This document shows positions 57,294 through 64,000 of a stretch of DNA of 64,000 nucleotides, piece after piece. The translations under genes and the position numbers were made by a program. Source of the stretch: Sporosarcina sp. ANT_H38 (GTDB lineage Bacteria; Bacillota; Bacilli; Bacillales_A; Planococcaceae). The stretch is taken from assembly GCF_008369195.1 (NCBI RefSeq), contig NZ_VOBC01000007.1:1-64000 (forward strand), written 5' to 3'. The notes beneath the pieces are model-generated. The model worked only from the letters and a program-made list of their open reading frames with translations. It was not told the origin of the DNA and made no database searches. Each line of letters starts with the position of its first letter. Position 1 is the first letter of the stretch.

Positions 57294-58512
57294 GAGTGCA
57301 TCTTTCCGTTTTCTTTGGATTGGTCAATCAATGGCCAATTTGGGTGATATTTTTTATATTGTAGGGCTTATTTCAATTTTATATGCTTCGACAGATTCAC
57401 CATTTACATTGGCGTTGGTACCATTTCTCAGTATGTTTGGTCGTTTTATAAGCGGGATGATTTCCCCGCTACTGTTGAATAGATATCCTCTAAAAAAACT
57501 GCTTGTTTACTCGCAAGTAAGTAAGACACTATTGTTGTATTTGCTAGCGCTTATCTTAGTATTTCATATGACGTCCAGCGTGCTCGTACTATTAAGTTTC
57601 GTATTTACAATTGCGTTTTTAGATGGATGGGCAGCGCCAGCAAGCCAAGCAATGTTGCCGCGTTTGGTTCCCAAAAATGAACTTGTGAAAGCTAATAGCT
57701 TCTTTTCCGTTATTTATGAAACCGTAAATTTAGGTGGATGGGCGATTGGTGGTTTAATTGTTGCATTTTTAAGCGGTCAAACTGTTATTTTAATTACGGT
57801 TGTTTTGTATCTGATGGCTACTTTACTCATGACTAAAATTATAGATCCAACCGAATTTCAAAGAAAAATTTCCAAAGGTCGTCAGATTGGTGAGTTAAAA
57901 GAAGGTTGGCAAATCGTCTGGAGAAATCCGCTGTATAAGAGTCTTTATGTGATCATCGTATTTGAGGCCGTTGCAAATGTTGTATGGATTGCTTCTATAC
58001 TTTACGTCTTCGTGACTGAAATTCTTGGTGAGACTGAGGCTTGGTGGGGATATATTAATACCTCATTTTTTATTGGAATGGTCGTTGGTGGGATTATATG
58101 CTCACGTTTCACCTTAATATTCGAGAAAAAGCTAAAGTGTGTTTTGATTATTTTTTCCTTTGGAATCAGTATCATGACATTTCTTTTCGGTTTAACGGAG
58201 ATGGCTTGGTTGTCCCTTATCTTTGCAGGACTCAATGGGGTATTTCAACAACTAAAAGCAATTGCTTCGAACACATTTCTTCAAAAATCAGCCAGCACTG
58301 AAGAACTTCCTAAAATCTATGCCGCACAAAGTGCGTTGGTGTCGTTATTATTTGCAGTTTCCTCTTTACTGTTTGGTGCTCTTGCTGAGATAGGGAATGT
58401 AAGAATTACATTTATTATTTCAGCAGCATTGTTAGGAATTGCAGCAATTTATACTGTGATTCGCCATCGTCGTTTTGCTATAGAGGAATCAAATTTCCCG
58501 TTTGAAAGATAA
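57289..58512 (+). CDS. MFS drug-type exporter
   Basis: A 12-helix major facilitator protein of 407 residues, resembling the DHA3/Mef-like branch (FRFLWIGQSMANLGDIFYIV at the N-terminus; PASQAMLPRLVPKNELVKAN in the helix 4-5 region). The ribosome site and start are inside a long inverted repeat with a leader mini-ORF, an arrangement known for antibiotic-inducible resistance genes. Antibiotic export is inferred from that and the family; no substrate is evident. A terminator follows, then a separate MarR gene. Confidence 0.9.
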   Translation: MKSASFRFLWIGQSMANLGDIFYIVGLISILYASTDSPFTLALVPFLSMFGRFISGMISPLLLNRYPLKKLLVYSQVSKTLLLYLLALILVFHMTSSVLVLLSFVFTIAFLDGWAAPASQAMLPRLVPKNELVKANSFFSVIYETVNLGGWAIGGLIVAFLSGQTVILITVVLYLMATLLMTKIIDPTEFQRKISKGRQIGELKEGWQIVWRNPLYKSLYVIIVFEAVANVVWIASILYVFVTEILGETEAWWGYINTSFFIGMVVGGIICSRFTLIFEKKLKCVLIIFSFGISIMTFLFGLTEMAWLSLIFAGLNGVFQQLKAIASNTFLQKSASTEELPKIYAAQSALVSLLFAVSSLLFGALAEIGNVRITFIISAALLGIAAIYTVIRHRRFAIEESNFPFER

Positions 58513-58517
58513 TCAGC

Positions 58518-58575
58518 ACGAAAAGGTAAACTACCCTAGCTACGTAGGCTTAGGGATGGTTTACCTTTTATTTTT
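58518..58575 (+). terminator. terminator after the MFS gene
   Basis: AAAAGGTAAAC and GTTTACCTTTT arms with inner CCCTA/TAGGG, followed by ATTTTTA. Confidence 0.85.
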
Positions 58576-58607
58576 ATACTTTTATTCATATCTAATGCAT
58601 TAATCGC

Positions 58608-58654
58608 CCTTTATATCTTATAATACGATACAATCGTATTATAAGATATAAAGG
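58608..58654. promoter_or_regulatory. large palindromic operator of the MarR gene
   Basis: Exact 22-base arms (58608-58629 and 58633-58654) flank 3 bases. The left arm contains TATAAT (58619-58624), a -10 match, and the right arm runs into the AAGGAG ribosome site. Autorepression by the MarR protein is the simplest reading. Confidence 0.85.
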
Positions 58655-58664
58655 AGTGGTATTT

Positions 58665-59081
58665 GTGAATAGTAAAATCACGCTATTAAATCAATATTGG
58701 ACGGATATATATTTTCATTTACATTATCCCCATAAAGAAAAGATTTCTCATCAAGTGGTTCGTATTCTGCAACTCGTAGATAAACAGGAAGAAACAGGAA
58801 TCAATGAAATTGCCGCACATATACAAGTTTCCCACAATACGGCTTCGGAACATGCTAAAAGAATGATTGAAAAGGGGTATATAGTAAAGGGGAGAGATCC
58901 TCTAGATGAAAGAAAAGTAATTCTTAATCTAACGAACTTAGGTGACGAAGTTTTACATAAAAACACAAGTCTAGATGTAGATAAATTAGAACAAGTGTTG
59001 AATCAGTTGGATGAAGATGAAAAAAAATTAGTAGAACAAGCTCTAAAAATCTTAAGTGAGCGAGCTAAACAATGTATTTGA
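58665..59081 (+). CDS. MarR-family regulator
   Basis: A winged-helix regulator of 138 residues. The recognition region reads TGINEIAAHIQVSHNTASEH and the wing GRDPLDERKVILNLT. Helices at both ends would form the dimer. The GTG at 58665 is 8 bases after AAGGAG; a GTG at 58656 is possible. It overlaps the DUF3147 gene by 10 bases, so the two are coupled and should share the palindromic promoter. Confidence 0.92.
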   Translation: MNSKITLLNQYWTDIYFHLHYPHKEKISHQVVRILQLVDKQEETGINEIAAHIQVSHNTASEHAKRMIEKGYIVKGRDPLDERKVILNLTNLGDEVLHKNTSLDVDKLEQVLNQLDEDEKKLVEQALKILSERAKQCI

Positions 59082-59425
59082 TAATGAAAATAATTGCTTC
59101 AGCTATCGTTATTGGTATTGTGACGGAGATTTCGAGAAGATTTCCTTCGTATGGAGGGGTAATAGCTGCCCTTCCTTTAGTCAGTTTGCTCAGCATTGTA
59201 TGGCTGTATGTCCAGGGAGAACAAACAGCGACATTAAGTAAGTTTGCATTAGGAGTACTTTGGGGATTTCCAGCAACCGCATTTTTGTTGATAATCGTTT
59301 ATGTAGCCTTACAAAGTTCCGTTCATTTATTTATCTCCATCGGTTTAGGAATAAGTGGCTGGATACTCTTTTTATTGGTTCAAGATTTCGTCTTAAAATA
59401 CATAAAAATTCTTTTCTTAACTTAA
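59072..59425 (+). CDS. DUF3147 membrane protein
   Basis: A 117-residue integral membrane protein with four hydrophobic helices (about 5-20, 27-48, 57-79, 85-110). SRRFPSYGGVIAALPLVSLL matches the DUF3147 family, which has no known function. Four-helix size and pairing with MarR are reminiscent of small efflux or stress membrane proteins, but there is no direct evidence. The ATG lies inside the MarR gene end. Confidence 0.88.
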   Translation: MYLIMKIIASAIVIGIVTEISRRFPSYGGVIAALPLVSLLSIVWLYVQGEQTATLSKFALGVLWGFPATAFLLIIVYVALQSSVHLFISIGLGISGWILFLLVQDFVLKYIKILFLT

Positions 59426-59729
59426 CTGGGGAGGGGGTAAATAAAGAATCGAAGTTCTTGTGCTTCAGTGAGAATCATCAACATTTACTAATTAACTCTA
59501 ACTATATATATTGAACCCCTAGCGTTGCTTTAACTAACACTAAAAGTTAAGGATTCTTAATATATTCGGAAACGTAAAGAACCTAAAAGAAAAAGGACTC
59601 ACGAATAGTCAAGAAAGTCTTTATGTCATGGAGGCTGCTCTTGGAGACGGGGACTTACAAACCAAACTGGGTTTCTTTTCAATTAATGTATATCAATTGT
59701 CTTAGAAAAATATTGACGTGGATCAAGCC
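59426..59729. other. gap with possible remnants
   Basis: No intact gene. A stretch around 59570-59705 can be read as NVKNLKEKGLTNSQESLYVM then EAALGDGDLQTKLGFFSINV before a stop. It has no ribosome site and is not recognised. Confidence 0.35.
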
Positions 59730-59950
59730 ATTCTTTCGAGTCTGTTTTTGGGTCTTGTCGATCAATTGAATGCAAGTTATTAAATGGCAAAGACAAAGAT
59801 GACTTTGAAAGTTATCGTAAGCCGAGGAAAAGAAATGTAACTAATCACGAATCGATTTGATCTTTCATAGGACGATATTAACAAGATCTATCGTTCACGT
59901 TGGGCAATTGAACTGTTTTTCAAGTGGATTAAGTATGCCGTAAAAATAAG
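59730..59950 (+). pseudogene. IS4-type transposase C-terminal remnant
   Basis: Around 59841-59935 the frame reads LITNRFDLS-stop-DDINKIYRSRW then AIELFFKWIK, the YREK-region hallmark of IS4-type DDE transposases. An in-frame TAG, the missing N-terminal two-thirds and the lack of flanking inverted repeats show it is a decayed fragment. Upstream text (about 59780-59838) may be part of the same gene in another frame. Confidence 0.65.
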
Positions 59951-59990
59951 AGTTATCTTGCACTCATTAGATTAATAATTTCATTAATAA

Positions 59991-60218
59991 TTAATTTTTC
60001 TTTTTTAAAATAAATATTTCTCTAATAAATGCCCCGATTGCTCCAGATACAAAGATTGTAGAAAGTAAGTTCACGACTCTTACAAATGTATGGGGCGTAT
60101 AAATAACTTGAACGCTTTGAATAATTACAATTAAGCCGAAAATAATGGATACCACTACTATGAATTTTGACGTAGCTTCCCTTCGATTATTTATTATAAT
60201 CACCCTCTCATATTCCAA
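59991..60218 (-). CDS. small two-helix membrane protein, unknown
   Basis: A 75-residue frame with two hydrophobic helices (about 19-39 and 47-66) and a basic C-terminus (EIFILKKKN). The start is a TTG at 60218 or a GTG at 60203; neither has a clear ribosome site. No family is recognised. The ordered helices and intact frame argue for a real gene, but the evidence is modest. Confidence 0.5.
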   Translation of the reverse strand: MEYERVIIINNRREATSKFIVVVSIIFGLIVIIQSVQVIYTPHTFVRVVNLLSTIFVSGAIGAFIREIFILKKKN

Positions 60219-60284
60219 TTATATACCAGATAACTTTATATGACGTTTCTTGTTATTCGGCCAGTTAATTTAACAAAGAATTGG

Positions 60285-60435
60285 ATTAGCTACATGAAAT
60301 CCAACCCGATTTGATAACTGAAAGGGTTTGTATACGCTATTTTATGAAATAATTTAGCTTTAATACTCAATAAAAAATGCCATGAAAGGCAGCCAATACT
60401 TAACAAAAGCACCCGTTAGTTTAATAAGACAACTT
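60285..60435. repeat. dispersed repeat family 2, copy d
   Basis: Contains GGATTAGCTACATGAAATCC, GATTTGATAACTGAA, GGGTTTGTATACG, TACTCAATAAAAAATGCCAT, CAATACTTAACAAAAGCACC and CGTTAGTTTAATAAG. These align with segments of the copies at 51.0, 53.8 and 60.95 kb. Confidence 0.75.
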
Positions 60436-60513
60436 AGTTAGATATTCCAAAAAAAGGATTTTAATTAATGTGTGTCGAATATTCACACTAATACTAAAAA
60501 AAGGTGGGATAAA

Positions 60514-60882
60514 ATGATGAATCAGGTTTGTGTTATAAGCGTTTACGTGCCAAATTTAAACAAAGCAATTGACTTTTATACTAATACTTTAGGTTTTGAA
60601 TTAGACGAGCAGTATGGTCCCAATATTGCATCACTTGTACACGGAGAGATACCAATTATTTTAGAGGAGAACGATAATGCAAACTATAATCAAGATAATA
60701 AAATTACTGGAGTTGTATTAGGATTACGAACTGAAGATATTTATGAAACGGTAAAATTCTTAAAAGAGAAAGAAGTGAATTTTATTGTAGATGAACCAAC
60801 TAATTGTCCTCCTGGAAAATATATTAGTTTCAAAGACCCCTTCGGAAACGTTTTAGAATACCTCCAATTTGAAAATATGTAA
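60514..60882 (+). CDS. VOC-fold (glyoxalase/bleomycin-resistance-type) protein
   Basis: A 122-residue vicinal oxygen chelate protein with two beta-alpha-beta-beta-beta modules. The start NQVCVISVYVPNLNKAIDFY and the end SFKDPFGNVLEYLQFEN, whose glutamate is the usual metal ligand, mark the fold. The first typical ligand position (H or Q near residue 8) is not obvious, so catalysis is uncertain. The ATG at 60514 follows AAAGGTGGGA; an upstream GTG at 60472 is rejected. Confidence 0.88.
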   Translation: MMNQVCVISVYVPNLNKAIDFYTNTLGFELDEQYGPNIASLVHGEIPIILEENDNANYNQDNKITGVVLGLRTEDIYETVKFLKEKEVNFIVDEPTNCPPGKYISFKDPFGNVLEYLQFENM

Positions 60883-60942
60883 CAAGCATGATGAGTTCCA
60901 CATAATTGTTGAACTTTTTTTATCTTCTTATAGAACTATCCC

Positions 60943-61070
60943 CGTTAATTGAACGAGAAACTCGAATAGTTCCATCCGAAAACCATCGATTTGATTGCTG
61001 AATAGGCTTGTATACGTGATACACCCATGGTGAACATAACGTCTGTTCAGGACAGTTGATCATGTTTCGC
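60943..61070. repeat. dispersed repeat family 2, copy e
   Basis: CCCCGTTAATTGAACGAG, ATAGTTCCATCCGAAAACCA, GATTTGATTGCTGAA and AGGCTTGTATACGTGATACA align with copies c and d. It ends in CATAACGTCTGTTCAGGAC, similar to CATAACGTTCGTCCACGGA at 50924. Confidence 0.65.
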
Positions 61071-61639
61071 GACCTCTTAAAAACTCTTAGTTCATCTCCT
61101 ATGGTTCTTCATTTTCGTTGTACATGAAATTATATATCGTTGAGTTTACGGGGTTTCTGGTGAAGGTCAGGCCTATCTAAACGAATAAATATGCAGGTTT
61201 ATCTAAACTCCTGCAACGGTTGGAGGTCATTCTCGAAAAGAACAGTCCTGGCACATTATTCAAAAGGCCACCCCAAAAACCCCCTTCGCTTTGCTCCAGT
61301 TAGACATTTACTGTTGACCCTACCAGATAATCTTCCTTTTAAAATAAAAAAACAACAAAAACACTCCATCATTCTTGAAATTCACTTTTTAACTTTTCTT
61401 TAATATGTTCTATTTGTTTAACTTCATATTGGTATTTCTTAAGATTTAATTCATTAACTAGTAATTTGAAAAATGACTCTGACCTTGATAATAGCAGACC
61501 CAATAATAATTATTCTGACGCTTTTAATAAAGCCTTCATTGCTAATTTTAGAAATGACCATACAAGTTACAGTGTAATGCCATATAGAAAGTGACTCTTA
61601 ATTTAAATAGAAAAGGAAATGCTATAAAAATGGATTCAG
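61071..61639. other. non-coding gap with a possible C-terminal gene remnant
   Basis: No intact gene. About 70 codons are open up to a TGA at 61592, ending ANFRNDHTSYSVMPYRK, without a start codon or ribosome site. The family is not recognised. A 70-codon frame at 61191 also lacks any support. Confidence 0.4.
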
Positions 61640-61856
61640 GAGCTAAAATACCATCTTTGGCTGCTTCTTGCTAGATCGAGAAGTGGTGATTCACTCGTTC
61701 TCAGGGGCTTTAGAACTTAGTGTACCTGTATGGGTGGAGAGCGACGGACGAAAGTTCACCATACGATTATCGGAAAAACTGCGAAGTGATGCGACAAAGT
61801 CGCATCACTAAAGTAAGTGGTATTTTATTGGTTAATTTTGATTGATCAACACACGT
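61640..61856 (+). repeat. dispersed structured repeat family 1, copy D
   Basis: Aligns with the 5' half of copy C (CATCTTTGGCTGCTTCT, GGAGAGCGACGGACGAAAG, ATACGATTATCG). The central hairpin is AGTGATGCGAC with GTCGCATCACT, where copies A and C have GGGATGCGAC-type arms. It then jumps to the common 3' end (TTTTATTGGTTAATTTTGAT, then CAACACACGT), lacking the middle section. Confidence 0.85.
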
Positions 61857-61949
61857 GCTAATTCATGAATCTATCGCGAATTATAAAAAGGCAAAAGGTT
61901 CTAACATGATTGTGGAAATGGTGGAAATCGATATCCTTAAACTATTTAA

Positions 61950-64000
61950 TTACTCGACCACAAGGATACGGGGTGAAGTTTTGGCGATAATTCTTGAAGA
62001 AAGCCAGGAACCAAAACCTGCTGAAACGATACTTATACTCGCCATTAGTAGGATGCCAACCCAATTGAAAATCAGTGGTAGTTCAACAATTCCATAACTA
62101 GATAGGGCTGATTCCATAAAAATTGGTAATATTGAGACACCAACAACTATTCCGAGTAATGCGCCGATTGTAGATAGAACGACAACACCGGAAGTAACGG
62201 ATCGTCTTATTTTAGTTGAAGTCATTCCGACAGACTTATAAATTCCGTACGTTTTACTTTCTTTTCGGATGCTCATACGGCAAGTGCTGTATATAATGAT
62301 GAATGTAACCAGCACAAACATCAGTCCCATGATGCTCATTGGCACTATTAAAATAGCTACTACCTCATTAAATACTGAATCTGCTAAAGTCTCCGCCGCT
62401 AAAGAATTAACAGAATTTTTAAACATTGAATTTAATTCATCTGCAATGTCGCCCGCATCCGCCGGGTTTTTAAGGATAATATACCCAAGAGCTGTAGCAG
62501 TGTAGTCGGGATTATTTATCTTTAACACATCGGCTGTAATTCTTGCTGATTGAGACAAATCCAAGAGTGCTTGGTAGATTCCCGTAATGGTAAGCGTATA
62601 CTTATTTCCTCCTATATACACTTCCGTCACGTCTCCTATGTCTTTGTTGAGATACTTTGCAACGCCGACACCCAATGCAATTTCATTTTTGTTTGTGGGG
62701 TTACGACCTTTTATCGTAACAATTCCAAGTTCATCATAGTTCCCATCGAGGACAGCTAGTGCAATACTCTTTGATCCAATCATTTGACCTTCTGCTGGAA
62801 ATGTTGCATTTAACTCATCCCCAGCCCAACCGACTGCTTCAACTCGTTCATCTGACAATACTTCTTTTTCAAATTCAGCTTTAGAAAAAGTCGTCTGATT
62901 AAATACAACCACCGCTATGTCAGCAGAGTCATATCCCCATAATGGCAATGTTTTTTCAATAAAAAAAACACTGTTCAGTAAGACAAACCCGAAAACAAGC
63001 ACAGCCGATGTAACAGTGGTTAACAACATCATTAAAAGTGAGCCCTTCCTATTTTTCAATAAGTTTCTCAGCCCGATGACAAAAGGTACCGGATAGGACG
63101 CAAATCCGAATTTATTTACCCCTGATGAACTTAACCGCCGTGTCATTTTACTGTTTTCTACTTCAGACATTCCATATCGAATCGCTTGTGCAGGTTGTAT
63201 CGACCGAGTTTTGTTGGAATATATCAATGAACAAAGGAAAATAAGGAGAAAAACAAACAATCCAACAGCAATTGAAACCATCCCACTCTGTATACTTGAG
63301 ATTGTGTTCTCCATTTCTAAGTTAGAAAGTGAACTTTCTACGATAAGTTTTGATGAAAAGTGACTGAGTATTACCCCGGGGATAATGGAAATTATAGCAA
63401 GGAAAGAATATTGACTGACATATGTCAAGATTATTTTATTTGCCGATAAACCTAAAGATTTTAAAACCCCGATTGTTTTATAGTTCGACAAAATAGCGTC
63501 AGAAATCGTAAATCCAATCGTTATAATGGCGATAGACATCATAACGACTCCCAGAAAAATCATTACAAATGCGATAATTTTGTTCATAATTAGATAGAGC
63601 GAAGAAACGGACTCTAACTCGGCTTTCGATTCAAGAAAAGGCGTACCCATAAAATCCTCAAAACGATCCCAATAGTGTGCGCTTTGACTATAATTATCAT
63701 TATCATATCTAAGCCCCATCATGTACTTATCATTTACTTGCATAGAACTTAGCTTCTCTTGATAATCTTTAGTATTCATCCAAACACGTACACCATTTGA
63801 AAAAGGTGTACCATAAGGAACATCAATCACAATGGCTGAAATTTCTAACTCGAACTTTTCTACACCAGTTGTAAATCCAATAGATTCCCCTATTTCCATC
63901 CCGTGGTTATATGCTGTCGCAGTGGATATCCATATTTTGCCTATTTCGGGATTTGAACGCACATCTCCTTTTACAAATGTAAGTTCATCAACCCCTAAAG
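61950..64000 (-). CDS. FtsX-type ABC transporter permease (5' end outside window)
   Basis: The last 683 or so codons of a large two-domain FtsX/MacB-like permease; the frame stays open to the window edge, so the start is missing. Two FtsX domains are visible (four-helix sets at about 61960-62370 and 63180-63620 in the DNA), each with three to four helices. Large extracellular stretches lie between (about 62370-62950, and before the first set). The C-terminus ends in SSRIIAKTSPRILVVE. The class exports lipoproteins or peptides, or does mechanotransmission, with an ATPase that should lie upstream beyond the window. Confidence 0.92.
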   Translation of the reverse strand, partial: LGVDELTFVKGDVRSNPEIGKIWISTATAYNHGMEIGESIGFTTGVEKFELEISAIVIDVPYGTPFSNGVRVWMNTKDYQEKLSSMQVNDKYMMGLRYDNDNYSQSAHYWDRFEDFMGTPFLESKAELESVSSLYLIMNKIIAFVMIFLGVVMMSIAIITIGFTISDAILSNYKTIGVLKSLGLSANKIILTYVSQYSFLAIISIIPGVILSHFSSKLIVESSLSNLEMENTISSIQSGMVSIAVGLFVFLLIFLCSLIYSNKTRSIQPAQAIRYGMSEVENSKMTRRLSSSGVNKFGFASYPVPFVIGLRNLLKNRKGSLLMMLLTTVTSAVLVFGFVLLNSVFFIEKTLPLWGYDSADIAVVVFNQTTFSKAEFEKEVLSDERVEAVGWAGDELNATFPAEGQMIGSKSIALAVLDGNYDELGIVTIKGRNPTNKNEIALGVGVAKYLNKDIGDVTEVYIGGNKYTLTITGIYQALLDLSQSARITADVLKINNPDYTATALGYIILKNPADAGDIADELNSMFKNSVNSLAAETLADSVFNEVVAILIVPMSIMGLMFVLVTFIIIYSTCRMSIRKESKTYGIYKSVGMTSTKIRRSVTSGVVVLSTIGALLGIVVGVSILPIFMESALSSYGIVELPLIFNWVGILLMASISIVSAGFGSWLSSRIIAKTSPRILVVE

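Noticed and set aside
61191..61403. 70-codon + strand frame
   Set aside because: No ribosome site, odd composition and no recognisable features.
61855..62097. 80-codon + strand frame
   Set aside because: Mostly antisense to the well-supported FtsX-type permease.

Overview
The window looks like the chromosome of a low-GC, endospore-forming member of the Bacillales, most likely a Sporosarcina-like Planococcaceae species (genus is inference). Spore genes (sspF, spoVG, spoVT, fin) and a gene order from yaaO to spoVT that matches the Bacillus subtilis tmk-mfd region support this. No tRNA gene, CRISPR array or replication origin was seen.

Region 1 (1-27 kb) is core chromosome. The end of an rRNA operon (5S) is followed on the + strand by yaaO, tmk, darA, yaaR, holB, ricT, yabA, trmN6, yazA and rsmI. 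Then come abrB on the - strand, metG, tatD, yabE, rnmV, rsmA, veg, sspF, ispE, purR, ridA, spoVG, glmU, prs, ctc, pth, fin, mfd and spoVT. These cover nucleotide synthesis, DNA replication and repair, rRNA and tRNA modification, cell-wall precursors and sporulation. The sporulation protease gene yabG, normally between rsmA and veg, is absent. Sigma-H (spoVG) and sigma-G-like (spoVT) promoters can be read directly.

Region 2 (27-64 kb) breaks synteny with B. subtilis after spoVT and reads as accessory DNA rich in repeats, remnants and regulators. It holds: an SDR oxidoreductase; a Fur-controlled four-gene siderophore importer (28.9-32.8 kb); a signal peptidase; a frameshifted gene; an isochorismatase-like hydrolase; a second Fur-controlled importer with a fused FhuB-type permease and an FhuF-like iron-sulfur protein (35.6-40.2 kb); a large LuxR/MalT-type regulator; an acid-sugar cluster (dehydrogenase, DUF1537 kinase, class II aldolase, GntP permease) with a divergent GntR regulator and three evenly spaced operator-like sites; and a secreted 29-residue repeat protein beside a two-component system. 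Further on are a cyanase/carbonic anhydrase/deaminase operon with an Lrp-type regulator, a decayed resolvase, an MFS exporter with what looks like a translational-attenuation leader, a MarR-DUF3147 pair under a 22-bp-arm palindrome, a transposase remnant, a VOC protein, and the 3' part of an FtsX-type permease running off the window.

The most unusual material is non-coding. One dispersed structured repeat family has at least four copies (10.4, 33.0, 43.8 and 61.6 kb) whose central hairpin shows a compensatory base change. A second family has several copies in 50-61 kb. A third is an inverted pair flanking the second siderophore locus. All functions are assigned by sequence recognition alone; no searches were run.
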